The notes: generated from the letters alone by a model not told the origin. 64,000 nucleotides of DNA from Hymenopus coronatus (GCA_030762935.1 CM060881.1:103326001-103390000); one strand, 5' to 3'. Positions 1 through 11,790 are shown, counted from the stretch's first letter. Made by a program: numbers and translations.

Positions 1-769
1 GGGAGCAAATCCAGTTAATTTTAATAACTTGCTAAACGTTTTTATTGTTTTAATTCAAACACATGCATTCAAATTTACCAAAAAACTGGATAACTTGCTG
101 AAATTAGTTGATCCTTAAACTGAGTTTTTCTTTCTACAAACAGTTAACAGTCTTTCACTGGAGAATGTGTCTGTAAAATCAGTGATATTTTTCAACTATG
201 AGTTCAAATAGATATTTTTCCACCTCTTATTGCACGAGGTAGATTCTCCAAACATCTGACATAATGTACTTTGTAGCCTATCTTGAAGATTGAACATGCA
301 TTCCATTCTTTAGTGTCACTAAACCTTTTCTTGGTTAGAGCAAAAGTAGTGTCTTATTACTAACTCATTCTCAAGAAAATTGTGTGAGATTGATTACAGA
401 AGTACTGGTAAACAGATCTGCTACTGCTCCAAAATGAAATAATCATTACTCGTATAAAATCCGCTTGAGGAATTCAGACCCTAGTTGACTTTATTTCCTG
501 AACGACTTGATGGAACGTGCATCATTTCGCAAGAAAATATTCACATACATATATCAAGTGCACTCTAATGGCGATTGTTTGAATTAATTCTAATCTGTTT
601 GGCACTTCCATCTCTTCCTTCAGTATAAGTTCCAAGCATAGAACATTTTCCATGAAAAAACTGAAAATTGTATAATCTGGCATCAGTGCTGTTTCTCAAA
701 AGACACTACCCAATTGGAATGTGTGAAACATACCTTGTTATTATAGTCTTAAGCACGTAAGTGAAAACA
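1..769. other. AT-rich stretch, no gene recognised
   Basis: No open frame of meaningful length and no recognisable repeat end is visible. It is AT-rich with frequent stops in all frames and looks like old intergenic or decayed repeat DNA. Confidence 0.5.
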
Positions 770-1458
770 GACATAGAGGGTATTGTATTTTACACAAAAA
801 TTCGCACCGAGATATCACCCTCTTGATATTTATTTTCAGTATCTTTCAAGGATGTCACACAAAGTTTCTCAACAAAATAACCCTACACGAAACTACCCTA
901 AAAGGAAGCTTCTTCGAAAATTTTGATTTTATAAAAAATGCCTCTAAAAAGTTTCATTAATATGTTGTATACTAAAGATATGTACATAGTAATTAATATG
1001 TATATTCTGGAATTTTTTGGAAATAGCCACCTCCTGAATGACTCTTCCATTAGAGATAGACATTACCTTACTACACCAAAAATGTAGATCTCATCAAAAC
1101 ACAGAAGTTTCAATGTATACAGTTGTTTTAGATCTAAGCATTTCCTAGATATTCCCTGTTATTGGTTTCAGTTTTAAAGTAATATTTTTCTCAAACGGGA
1201 AGCACTCATATGTTTTCTCTCTCTTTTAGTTTACTCCTCATCAAGGATAGAGAACAGAACTTCAATAACAATCGTTTAGCGGCAGCTTTTTATACGTTTG
1301 ATTGCCGCTTTAGCTAGTGTATTATCACATATAAATAATTAAGTACTAAGACCACTTTTGATAATGTTTATCTTGATTAGAATTATGTAGATTCTTTTGT
1401 AATAATATTTTTATGCAGAACAGATAGAGGGCGTCGTGTGAATGGAACACATCAAATT
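770..1458 (+). mobile_element. Rep-A copy 1, diverged
   Basis: A decayed copy of the main interspersed family. It begins inside the hairpin end (GAGGGTATTG, then a degenerate ACCCAAAAATTCG-like block) and ends with the far-end signature GTGTGAATGGAACACATCA. The internal AAAATTTTGATTTT and TATTAAAGATATTTAC-like blocks are present but mutated. It is shorter than the family length of about 840 bp because the microsatellite region is missing. No coding potential is seen. Confidence 0.7.
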
Positions 1459-1539
1459 AGATATTATGCCTGCAGAACATTACAATTCTAAGTAGATGAT
1501 TACTGAATACAGAATATTTGGATTAATCCAAAACTAGTT

Positions 1540-3247
1540 CAGAAATAAAATTAACTTAAATAAACTTTATAAGAGTTTTACAACAAAAAGATTATAGAGA
1601 AGTTTGCCAACCTCATTAAAGCAATTTGCAAAAACATTTTAATACTTTTCATTTTACATCGTTCAAAATTTTTATAGCTCAAATTATTACAATATCATTT
1701 TTGATTTTGTTTGGAATACCAAACTTGTTGTGGTATTTTTTATTCCAGTTAATTTTCGATTTTGTTGTTCCTGTCCTTTGTTGCTAAATATTTGAACGTT
1801 TAAAATGTTCAAATTCTGCAAATAATTACTGGTCACGCTTAAATATTTTCATTATTTCCAATAAACAACCCTAGTTTTTATATATCATTTTAGAGCAAAA
1901 AATCTAGTCTAGCCTCTTTAACCTAGTACATCTAGGTGTCAAAAGAGTGGAAAATTTGATCAGAAAAGCTGCTACCATTTGTGAGAGGGCGTGAACGTAT
2001 AAACACGGCATGGGATTGGTCGGGGTGAGACCGCGGCATCGATCCGTGGATCGCCTTGATGCTAGGAGGTTGCTCCACACAAAACAGTTGAGCGTCGCGT
2101 CCCGGGCGCCGCGGTCACGCCCTTCAAGCGTCAGTCCGCAACCTGCGCGGCTTCTAGCGGACCCGGAATGCCCTACATCATCCAGAGCGTGCACAATGCA
2201 CAAAATTCTGAGTGTTTTAAAGGTGCACTACAACCGCACTCTCGAATCTAACTGAAAAAAAAACCACCTCAAAAAGTTTAATGTAGAGAGAGTACATAGC
2301 ACTACGACTTTCATAACTTTCAAAAGTCATAAATTTTAAGAAGTTTATCTAAATTACACCATCGAGGAACCTCATACAGAGTGAATGAGCTATCGCTCAT
2401 GAAACCTTTTAAAGAGAGGTTAAAAAGTTCTTTCCCCAAATATTATATCTGATAAATTCAAAATTCATCATCTTAGAAACTGAAATTTACAGTTTTGGAT
2501 GAGTCTAGAACACGAGAGATTATTTTTCTATGTTTAATGTTGCTAGAATCCTCTTATAAATCGTGTTCCACGTCTACCCAACAGAACAAATTAAGTGGAG
2601 AAAGGGTGAGAAGCGGAAGCAGTTTACTATAGTAGCTGGAAGATACTCACTAGATATTTCCGTCTTCTATTGGTTCTGTGTGAAAATTCTGCCTCTGAAT
2701 ACATAACCAATGAACAGAGTTCATGCTTCTCCTTTAATAGAAAAGCTAATACTGTTTTACGATCATTCAATATTTGTCAGGTTTTTTCAAAATGTATTGG
2801 AGTTCAGCTTATGGCTCAAAATATAGAAATCTTCACGTTTAATATTCTAATTATATTCTCATTGCTTATTTTTTATCACTATACGAATAATAAGCAAAAC
2901 ATTAATAATTTTCAGCAAGATGGAAAGTGTGAGGGCGTAAAAGGAATATTATGTGGAGCGGTTAGGTGAAATGACCTTATTATATTTATTACATGTGACA
3001 TTTGAAAGGAACAAAGGACAGGAATAACAAAATCTAAATTAACTGGAATTAAAAATACAACCACATGTTTAGTATTCCAGACAAATAAAAATGCAATTGT
3101 TTTAAACTGAGCTATAAAAATGTAAACCATATAAAGCGAAAAACATTTAAATATATTCACGAATTAGTTTAATGAGGTTGGCAAACTTCTGTGTAATCCT
3201 TTTCTTGCTAAAATCTTATAAAGCTTAAGTTAATCTTAATTCTCAGG
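1540..3247. repeat. Foldback structure with about 250-bp inverted arms
   Basis: Positions 1540-1792 and 3003-3247 are imperfect inverted copies of each other. Matching landmarks include AGAAGTTTGCCAACCTCATT and CCTGTCCTTTGTT on the left, whose reverse complements lie on the right. The roughly 1.2-kb interior holds a GC-rich block at about 1995-2230 and AT-rich DNA. No transposase frame is visible inside. It could be a foldback or long-terminal-inverted-repeat transposon, or an inverted duplication of an unnamed repeat. Confidence 0.75.
1995..2230. other. GC-rich island inside the foldback
   Basis: This block is clearly more GC- and CpG-rich than its AT-rich surroundings, with runs such as CCCGGGCGCCGCGGTCACGC. 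Short open frames on both strands follow from the composition and match nothing I recognise. It may be a SINE-like or captured segment, and I cannot assign it. Confidence 0.45.
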
Positions 3248-3249
3248 TA

Positions 3250-4379
3250 GTTTTAGAAATATGCCGCAGTTGGGACCAGAACCATTAAGCCCTGTCTTTC
3301 GGTGATACTTTTTGCCATCTGAGCTATGATATGATTAATTATTACATCATAAAATGTCCATGCGGTTCGATTTTTTCCCATATACTACAAGGTGTTCTCA
3401 GCTTCTCTTGATGTAATATATTCCAACATCGACTTGCAAATTTTTACGTTCTGATTCTACCTTTCCTTCCTAAGGAAGAAAAAAATAAGAAAACTGAATT
3501 GATTTCGTTTTCTCAAAGAGTCAAGAACTGTCTTGGAGCTTTGCCTATGGCACACGTTCGTCACCGTAAAACTTTGGAAGAATTTAAGAGAAATTGCTGA
3601 ATTAATCCTTACCAACTTAGTACGAGCTCTTTTATCGGCAATATTGTTTGCACGTGAGTGTACATATTATAAATATACCTACTGATATAGTTTAATTCAA
3701 TAAGTTGGATTATTGAGGGCAGGACATTTTTTCCATTATACCATTCGTGCATTAAAATTTAACAGTCACAGTGTAACCAAAAGTGTTACTGGTATTAAAG
3801 TAGAGTAGACAAAGTGTACCATGATGCATTTACAAAAGGTTGCTTTCATCATTCTTAATTTGATTCACAATAAAAAAGGTGGGAGTATCGCATTTTTAGA
3901 ACAAATATTCAAAGCATAAGTTTACAATGTTTACAGTGATAAAATATAGATAAAATGAAAGATAAAATTCCAATTATAAGCCTGTCTAAAAATAAAAAAT
4001 GTAAATTTTTCCTTGTTTCACTAAAAATTCTATGTTCTATAAGTTTTGCCATTTGTATTCATTTAGGTTTTGAATATAAAGGGCTTTTTAACTTATATTT
4101 ACATGGGACTATGGCCGCTTTGGCGTTACAGATTGAACTGGAATGTTGTAATGAAAGTAAATTAAAAACAAAAATACCTGTGTGTTCGCCTCTCTCTCAT
4201 AGAGCCAATTTTGAGGTGGAAAAAGCTATTTACGAAACGTTTTATAAAAAGATAATGATTCACTAAAGATATATATTTCCCTGCATATATCGGTATGTCA
4301 TTAAATTATAAGCGAATCAAATTATAAATTATTTAAGTAAAAACTATAAAATTAGCGAATTTTGTCTTTAGTTGTACTA
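3250..4379. other. AT-rich stretch, no gene recognised
   Basis: It contains a 103-codon open frame at 3955-4266 on the plus strand. The frame has no recognisable domain, AT-driven codon use and no supporting context, so I do not call a gene. Confidence 0.4.
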
Positions 4380-5169
4380 TTTACTTTCTATACCACGTAT
4401 GTACGATGCACATTGTAGATAGAGAAGATAATGTACTCCACCCAAAAATTCATTGTCGATATTATATTGTAAATATATGTTTTGAGACCCCATGAATCCA
4501 AAGAAGCATTATGAAGTATTTCCGGGTGTGCGTGACTGGGTAAAATAACTCATAAATATGAAACTTGGGGTTTAAGCTCAGTATCTTCTAAGAATGTGAC
4601 ATGAGGACTTTCAAGATAATTTTCCACCACCAACTAACTAACTTCACGTTTCATTTTCTTAAAAATTCCTGTAACAGTTTTTATTAAAATTTTTAAGATA
4701 TTTTCATGACAATCGAAATGCATATCTTGAAAACTTCTTGATTCTGTATGACATTTGTATAACTTTTGCATAACTGGTAAATCTAGGAGATAGACAAAAA
4801 TTTACTGCACAAAAATGTAGATCTTGTTAAAACACACAATTTATTCTGGCATACATAAGTTGTTTGTAGAGTTAACCGTTTTCGAACTGCTCTGAGTTAT
4901 TGGTTTCCATTTTAAGGTACTTAACATTTTCTTAAACGCGTGAGATATATTCTTTTGAACAGAATTGAACAGTAGTTTCACTTAGCCACCGGATTTTAAA
5001 AGATTTTACTCTTGCTTTAGACTTATTTCCCTTCTACTTACAAAGAAGCAAGTAATGAGACCAATTCCGATAACGTTGATTAGTATGATCTAGACGAAAG
5101 AGTAATATTTTGTAAGAAAAGTTTGTGTAAGAGGTAGAGAAAGTCATGTGAATGGAATATATCAGATTC
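4380..5169 (+). mobile_element. Rep-A copy 2
   Basis: A near full-length but old copy. The hairpin end is degenerate (TACTTTCTATACCACGTATG), followed by the conserved CTCCACCCAAAAATTCATTG block. The far end reads GAGGTAGAGAAAGTCATGTG then AATGGAATATATCAGATT. The GT-rich internal tract is reduced. Orientation is hairpin end left. Confidence 0.8.
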
Positions 5170-5314
5170 TTTTCTTGTAAGTGCTCCTCAATAGAAAGGT
5201 AGCTATTTTGCCTACATATTTCTTTAAAACGATTTTATGGCTGCTGAAGCGATTGATCCTACATAATTTTTTTCAAGGCAATTAGTCTATCTCGTACTAT
5301 AGTTTCGTTTCTTA

Positions 5315-5640
5315 GTCGGCTTACTACGACCTACTAAGACTTATATGTAAATGCCTAGGGGTCAGAAGGCAGTCGGGGAGCCAACAGCACGAAACCACAG
5401 AATAAAGACTCTGGAACTAGTAGTCGGCCCGGAGCAGGCATGAAGGCGATGAAGCAGATGATATGAAAATTGTTGGAATGAGTGGAAGGGGAAACCGGAA
5501 GATCCGGAGAAAATCTACCCAGGAATCCCCACAAATCCTACATGCTGGCGCTTGGGATCAAAGCCTAGAGGAAAGCGAGCGGTCTTAACACTTGGCCATG
5601 TGTCGCCCCCTCGTACGACAGTAAACTTCCGTGTTGTAGA
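5315..5640 (-). mobile_element. SINE-1, tRNA-headed
   Basis: Read on the minus strand, the head at the right has an A-box-like CCAAGTGTTAAGACCGC and a B-box-like CTTTGATCCCAAGCG, typical of a pol III internal promoter. The body and the 3' motif TTCTGACCCCTAGGCATT match the copy at 7691-8045 on the other strand. It is non-coding and would depend on a LINE for mobility. No clear target duplication was found. Confidence 0.7.
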
Positions 5641-6211
5641 TCTAGCCGAAAATGTGAGGCACACCACTGAATGTTTACTTTTCACACATTACCTAAACAA
5701 GCACAGAATAATAGTGGACCGCAAACAGTGAAAGTCGCGCGTGACATCTCACACTTCTCCACCCCTGATTTAGAGAAGCAAGTCTCGATTTATGATACTA
5801 TAAACGACGATCCATACTGCTCTGTTTGCTTTCTACACGTTCCCACCAAGTGTGCGCTGTAAAATGGGTTCTGTGAAAATTATGGACCACAAGAAGTTAG
5901 TTCTGAAAATATATTTCGTGATTGTGTAACAGTACGAATAGCATATATTGAATGCTCTATTATGTACTGAAGACCAAATAATTATACAAGAAACAATAGC
6001 TAATTTAAAATAGAAGTATATTGTTTAAATCAAAAGCTATCTCACTCCGATTTCTAGGATGTGATATCAGTTTTAAGAATGATAGCTTTGAGAAGAACGT
6101 ACAAGATTGCAAGCTATCTGTGTAACCACTGGAATAAATTTGGTGAGAAAAGCAAAACAAAGAAACAAATGAAGTTGTCTAAATTACGAATCATGGGCAA
6201 TAACAAGAGCA
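5641..6211. other. Intergenic, no gene recognised
   Basis: A 63-codon frame at 5671-5862 has no recognisable similarity. Otherwise the stretch is AT-rich with stops in all frames. Confidence 0.4.
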
Positions 6212-7056
6212 AAAAAACGTATCTGTTCCAATAACATGACTTTCTCTCATCTCTGCTACAAATTATTGTTAAAAAACTTTTGCTTCTATTTAAGTGATGC
6301 TAATCGAGAAAAAAAATTAGCGGAGATAGTCTTATTACCTGCTTTCTTGTAAGGGAGTATCATAGGTTAAAGTGATAGTCAAAAGCTGGTTGCTATGAGA
6401 CTGAAGTTCCTTTGTTTGTATGGACAAGAGTGGGCAAATTCCTGTATGAGAATCGTATAAGATTTTTATAGGTGAAATTGAAAACAAGGAATAGCTCAAA
6501 AACGACCAAATCTACGAAAAAATGTAAATAAGATATAATGTGTGTGTTAACGTGCTCTACATTTCTTGTGTGGGAAGTATTTGTCCATCTCTTACGGTTT
6601 AGCAATTATGCAAAATTCCGTAAAATTCATCCAGAATAAAGTAGTCTTCAGAAAATTCAAGATATGTAGTTTTTTGTGACGTAAATATCTTCAATATAAG
6701 ATATTTTAATCAAAAGCGTTAGAGCCATTTTCTAGAAAATCAATTTTTTTTAAAAAAGTTCCATGTAAAGGGTAGTTTGGAGTGGGGGATTTTTTTCAAA
6801 ATCTACGTGTCACATCCCTGGAAGATACGTAACTTAACTGCCAAGTTTTGTACTTTACCGACTTTCCGTTTTTGAGGTATCGTGTTCACAGACACACGGA
6901 CACACACACCCGGACCTTTTTCTGAAAATGCCTTTTTTGGATACTACAGGGGACCCTAATGCATATATTTCCGGTGAAATCCCGGTATAGAATTTTTGGG
7001 TGGAGTGCAATACCTTCTCTATACACTATGTTCATAGTACGTGTAGAAAAGTAAAA
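6212..7056 (-). mobile_element. Rep-A copy 3
   Basis: A full-length copy in reverse orientation. It opens with CATGACTTTCTCTCATCTCT and closes with the hairpin end CACTATGTTCATAGTACGTG then TAGAAAAGTAAAAA. The internal CA tract lies around 6893-6908. Frames within it are shadows. Confidence 0.88.
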
Positions 7057-7690
7057 ATTACATATATAGACAGCAGAGATGAAAGCAATAGTCAATATTT
7101 TTAAAATCTATCTCTATGTCATTGTAATTGATATTGATGTTTGATATTTGACTCCATAACCAGGAGAAAATCAAAATAAATATGAAGAGAATGTGTTCCT
7201 TTTGAGCATAAGTCCATTTGAGAAAAGTTTACATACTTTAAAATTGAAGGAAATAACAGGAAATATCCTGGAAAGGATTAGTTCTATAAAAATATGTCTA
7301 TGATATTAACTGTGTGTTTTAACGACATCTGTGTTTTTATGCAGTGCGATTTTAGTTCATTCTTCAACTTTGGTCACATCAGGAGATTAGTTATTGATTT
7401 GATTTATTGAAGCTCTTTCTCAATGATTATTAAGACTTCATGTAATGTTAATTCCTGAAGCTAATAAGAAGATAAATGTACACGAAGCACATAAAAGGGA
7501 ACGATTCTTATAAGGATGCTTTTCATTGAATGTATAGGAACAATTTAATAAATCCAATTATTACAATTATAATACTTGTTGCAGCTTGGTTTAAAAGTGT
7601 GCTTTGTTATGATTATTTATGATATGTATTAGTAATATTAAGACTTTGAATTTGCGTTTTAATAATTTGATTATGGAGAATTATATTTAA
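7057..7690. other. Intergenic, no gene recognised
   Basis: The stretch is AT-rich with no frame of note. A short element-like block near 7200-7310 (ATAACAGGAAATATCCTGGAA, then ACTGTGTGTTTTAACGACAT) resembles an internal segment of Rep-A and is probably an old fragment. Confidence 0.4.
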
Positions 7691-8045
7691 ATGAGTGGTT
7701 AGATCGCTAGTCTCCCATCTAGACAGCCGGGTTTGATACCAAGCGCTCACATGTGGGTTACGAGGTGGACGAAGCGACGTCTGGGCGGGTTTTCCCCGAG
7801 TCCTCCTGTTTCTCCCACCCTTCTTCCAACAATTGCCACATCATCTCCTTTCCAATCATCAATTTAACTTACATTTCATATCATCCACTTCATATTCATG
7901 CCTGGATAGATTCCAACCCCTCGTAACTGGTTCTGCATTCAGTGATATATTGCCGTAGGCTCCCCAACAGGCTTCTGACCCCTAGGCATTGATTTGTAAG
8001 TCCTAGAGGTCTGTATTAAAATTACGGGGAGGGTACGAAACGATG
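7691..8045 (+). mobile_element. SINE-1, tRNA-headed, with short target duplication
   Basis: The head carries an A-box-like TGAGTGGTTAGATCGC and a B-box-like CCGGGTTTGATACC, as in tRNA-derived SINEs. The body has a polypyrimidine CTCCTGTTTCTCCCACCC segment. The 3' part has CTTCTGACCCCTAGGCATTG. TTTAAATGA occurs at 7686-7694 and again at 8046-8054, a plausible 9-bp target duplication. It is the same family as the minus-strand copy at 5315-5640. Confidence 0.78.
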
Positions 8046-8150
8046 TTTAAATGATATTTAAATATTATGTTGTTTTATATTGTTATATGTATTATATATA
8101 ATTTATGAATATTAAATATTATTTAAATCTTATATATAATATATCTTATG

Positions 8151-8535
8151 AGAGTTTGTATATCTCTTACGGTTTTCCAGTTATGCAAAGGTCATAAAAA
8201 AGAAGAGGACTTCCGAAGCTGTTCCCAAGAAATGCTGGATATAAGTTTTATTTCACGCGTAAATGTCTTCAATACACGGCATTTTAATCAAAATCATTAG
8301 TGCCAATTAATAAAAAATATAATATTTCGAAAAAGGCTCCATGTAAGGGGTAGTTTGTTTTGGGTAGATTTCCCTGAAAATCTTCGTGACTCATTCTTGG
8401 AAGTTATAGAAATTAAATGCCAAGTTTAGAATTTAACGGACTTTTTGTTTTTGAGTTATGCTGTACACATACTCGCACATACGCATACGCACCCGGGCAC
8501 ACGCACGCACACACACACACCTGCGCATGGACACA
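8151..8535 (-). mobile_element. Rep-A copy 4a, partial
   Basis: This is the inner half of a reverse copy, from TATCTCTTACGGTTTTCCAG to the CA-rich tract at 8470-8521, where it stops. It lies head to head with the forward copy at 8550-9373, only about 15 bases away. Confidence 0.82.
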
Positions 8536-8549
8536 TTATACGTTCCTAA

Positions 8550-9373
8550 TTTTTACTTTCTCTACACATACTATGTACATAGTGTATAGAGAAGGTATTG
8601 TAATGCACCCAAAAATTCGATACCTAGATACTGAATCCCAAAAAAACATTTTTGGAAAAAGATCCGTGTGTGTGTGTGTGTGTGTGAGTGTGTCTGTGCG
8701 TCTGTGGACAGCATAGCTCAAAAATGAAAAGACCGTTAAATGCCAAACATGGTGTTTAAGTTTGGTATCTTCCAAGGATGCGACACAAGTACCCTTTACA
8801 CGAAAATGTTTTGAAATTTTTTATTTTCTCAAAAATGCCTCTAACGATTTTGATTAAAATATCGTATATTAAAGATATTTACCTGACAAGTAATATGTAT
8901 ATCTTGAATTTTCTGAGAATAGCCTTTGAAGACTACTTTATTCTGGATGAATTTTACGACATTTTACATTACTGCTATACAGTAAGAAATGGACAAAAAC
9001 TTACCACTCAAGAAATGTAGAGCACATTAAAATACACTCTTTATGTTATATAAATTTTTTCAAGGTGTTTATCGTTTTTTAGATATTCTTGTTTTTGGTT
9101 TCAGGTTTAAAAATCTTGTATTTCTCTCATACAGGAATTTGTTAACTCGTGTGCATACAAACAAAGGAACTGCAGTCACCTAGTAGCCAGCTTTTGACTT
9201 CACTTTAACCTATGGTACTCCCTTATTTCGCTTCTAATTACAATAAATCAACAAATAAGACTATTTCTGCTATTTTTCTCGATTAGTGTGAGATAAATAG
9301 AAAAAATAAGCTTATTAACAATAATTTTTTACAGAGATATAGAGAAAGGCATGTGAATGTAACACATCAGATT
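8550..9373 (+). mobile_element. Rep-A copy 4b, full length
   Basis: This is one of the best-preserved copies. The hairpin end TACTTTCTCTACACATACTA then TGTACATAGTGTATAGAGAA is intact. A GT run lies at about 8667-8690. The far end has ATAGAGAAAGGCATGTGAAT then GTAACACATCAGATT. It is about 824 bp. Small frames across it are histidine/threonine-rich readings of the GT/CA tract and are not genes. Confidence 0.92.
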
Positions 9374-9954
9374 ACATTCTCTACCTATTTTGAACCTTCT
9401 AAATGCGAGCTAGAGAAAGTAATATATGTCAAAGCTAACTCGGTGGCGTAAACAATGCGACAGATTTGGTGTTCGTCGCTTCTCGCCTAGCTGGCTTTGC
9501 GCCAACTTCAACTGGTGGAATTAGGTCGAAATGCAGGGAAGCATCTTTAACTACATGACAGCATGAATCCTGGAGAAGGATAACTTCACCCCAAATACCT
9601 ATCTTCTTTCCCAGCCTCAAATCCATATAATAATACATTTTAGCAAATAAGATTGAAGCAATTGAACAACTATCACAACAAATAGCATTTATAACAACAA
9701 ATAAAGTATATAGCAAATTATTCTTCCTCCTCTACATGGCTTAGGCTTGATGCTTTGTGGCGGAGGGGATCGTGAATTCGTGTCCCGCCTTGGACATGGG
9801 TGTTTGTATGTTTGTGTGCTTATTAGCAGCAAAAAGAAAACCGGAATCAAACAGAGTAATGTTAGGAAAATTTAAAAAAAAAAAAAAGGAAAACGGAATA
9901 CAGCGCAGGAGTCCCGACAAGATTCTGGAACTGTATTCTTAAACTTAAAAAAAT
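9374..9954. other. Mixed unassigned DNA with a possible SINE fragment
   Basis: Positions about 9755-9840 hold a B-box-like GATCGTGAATTCGTGTCCCG followed by a TGGGTGTTTGTATG motif reminiscent of insect tRNA-SINEs, but no A box or duplication is clear. The part at 9430-9620 is more GC-rich and unrecognised. A 12- to 13-base A run lies near 9873. Confidence 0.35.
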
Positions 9955-10092
9955 AATATTAATGATAATAATAACAATAATAAAAAGTAGTCTCTGATGT
10001 CTATTTTTAATGGGTTGGACAACGTCTTTTATTCCACTTAGGTTGCATTGTAAGGCTCTTCTTGGTATCCTTTCATCACTCATCCTCATTAC
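9955..10092 (-). pseudogene. LINE reverse-transcriptase C-terminal end, remnant
   Basis: Read on the minus strand, the frame gives RMSDERIPRRALQCNLSG, resembling the conserved tail of jockey-like or related insect LINE polyproteins, where a basic RIPKRAL-type segment follows the RT domain. Downstream on the same strand (lower coordinates) comes a TTATTATTG-type triplet tail, as LINE 3' ends often have. Only a few dozen codons survive, and the RT core is absent. The overlapping 130-codon plus-strand frame at 10010-10402 is hydrophobic and partly Rep-A, so I do not call it a gene. Confidence 0.5.
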
Positions 10093-10301
10093 TTATCCTC
10101 TTGTTGTTTGTCTTAATTTTGTCTTCTTACTTTATATATATATATTATTTGGCCATTTAGTGTTCTATCTGCTCGTGTGCATCCTTTCACATTCTGCAAA
10201 AATAACATCTCTGTTGCTTGTATTCTACTTCTTTCCTTTGATTTTATTATCCTTGTTTCACAAAGAAGGCTATGAGATTTTCAGTCTGGCTTTACCTATC
10301 C

Positions 10302-10538
10302 AAAAATCTGAAATGCTCCATTCACATTACTTTGTCTACATATATGTAACCAATTATTGCGAAAAAACTTATTCTTCTATATACTTCATGCTATCCAGAT
10401 AAATTTTGGCAGAAATTGTCTTTATAACTTGCTTCCTATTAAGAGAAAGGACATACGGGAATACACCTGGCTAAAGCGATAGTCAATTTTTTTTTAAAAA
10501 CTGTTTGCTATGTGATTGAAATTGCTTTGTTTGTATAC
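10302..10538 (-). mobile_element. Rep-A copy 5, left part
   Basis: This is the far end of a reverse copy, from AAAAATCTGAAATGCTCCAT to TTGTTTGTAT, where the family consensus breaks off. The remainder resumes at about 11226, so the copy is split by an insertion. Confidence 0.82.
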
Positions 10539-11225
10539 CTTGAGTCGTTACTCCCTTCTACGGCTGTAACAGCACTCTTAGGAACTACTAACGTCACAGT
10601 TGCGGCAGTACCAAGCTCATCGTACAGCTTGCCAGAATGTCATATGAAATTTTGCTGCGACCTGGTGGGAAATAACAGAATCATTGGCCCTCTGCTGCCT
10701 TTTAGCAAGCCATCGTGGGAAAGAACAAAGTTAGTTCAGCTTGGAACATCGCCTTGGGACGGTCTTCTCTTCAATACACACAGCGAAGCTTGCTGCGTAG
10801 CCTCCTAGGGTAGGTAAAAGTGGAGTTCCTTTTAGCTTGGGTAACATTTGGAATATTACAGTTTTGGTGAGTCACAACTTTGTATCTATGAAAACTCGCT
10901 TTTGCTCGTGATAATCAGACGTTATTCATATATAAATTTTCACCAGCATTTGTTTCATTGCCTATAACTTGCTGTAACTTATCTGTAACTTATGTGTAAT
11001 TTATGAGCCGGTTTCACAAACTACAGTTCACACTGTAATATTCGCATATATTAGTAATGACTGTTTCATAAAAAATGGTTATTCGAAATAAAAGTGATGA
11101 AACACTGCCAGTATTTTTTGCAGCTTCCTAGAAACCTTTCCCTAGACCTTTAAGAAAACTGTTTACGTAAAGATTCCCTCAGGGGTGTTTGTACAAAGTA
11201 TTGCTTAGTATTACCGCAATACAAG
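10539..11225. mobile_element. Unidentified 0.69-kb insertion splitting a Rep-A copy
   Basis: The segment interrupts Rep-A copy 5 between its TTGTTTGTAT and AGAAGTTGGC motifs, which are nearly adjacent in other copies. It holds a GC-richer first third with a 98-codon frame (10512-10808) that I do not recognise and an AT-rich remainder. It ends with a small inverted repeat, GTATTGC and GCAATAC, near 11197-11222. No clear terminal repeats or target duplication were seen. A mobile origin is inferred only from its position. Confidence 0.5.
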
Positions 11226-11790
11226 GCTAGAAGTTGGCATATTCCCATATAAGAAACGTATAAATATTTTAAAATCGTAAACTCAAAATAAAAGTAAATT
11301 GCATAAGTTATGTGTTTTAACGAGATCTACAGTTTTCGTGTAGTAAGTTTTGGTGAATTTCTTACGGTTTACCAGTTATGCAAAATTCATTAAAATTTAT
11401 CCACAATAAACATGTCTTCAACGCTATTCCTAGAAGATTCAAATTTAGAATTTTCTTTGTCACAAATGTCATTTATATACTTTATTTTAAACAACATCGT
11501 TTGAGCCATTTTAGAGAAAATGAAAACTTTGAAAAATTTTTCCATGTAAATCATAATTTGAAGTAGAGGGATTTTCTTGAAAATCTTCGTGTCGCGTTCT
11601 TGGGAGCTACTAAACTTAAATACCATGTTTGGTATTAAAGAAACACGCATTGCCCTTTTTTTAAAAATAGTTTTATTCAGGGGGTCTCAAAACATGTAAT
11701 TCCGGGGAAATCTCGGATTCTAATTTTTGGGTCGAATACAGTACCTGCTCTATACTTTATGTACATAGCACGTAAAGATACAGTAAAAAT
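11226..11790 (-). mobile_element. Rep-A copy 5, right part
   Basis: It resumes with GAAGTTGGCATATTCCC and runs through the conserved TCTTACGGTTTACCAGTTAT and CATCCACAATAAACATGTCT blocks. It ends at the hairpin end, CTATACTTTATGTACATAGC then ACGTAAAGATACAGTAAAAA. The CA tract is missing here. Confidence 0.85.

Noticed and set aside
3955..4266. 103-codon plus-strand frame as a gene
   Set aside because: AT-rich, no domain, no supporting start or splice context, in the middle of repeat DNA.
8417..8775. His/Thr-rich small frames (also at 14.0, 16.3, 19.0, 23.1, 25.1, 33.6 and 39.7 kb) as a conserved small protein family
   Set aside because: They recur because they lie on Rep-A. The frame and start are not kept between copies, and the His/Thr runs come from the CA tract.
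10010..10402. 130-codon hydrophobic plus-strand frame as a membrane protein
   Set aside because: It is antisense to a LINE C-terminal remnant and runs into Rep-A copy 5. The hydrophobicity follows from T-rich sequence.
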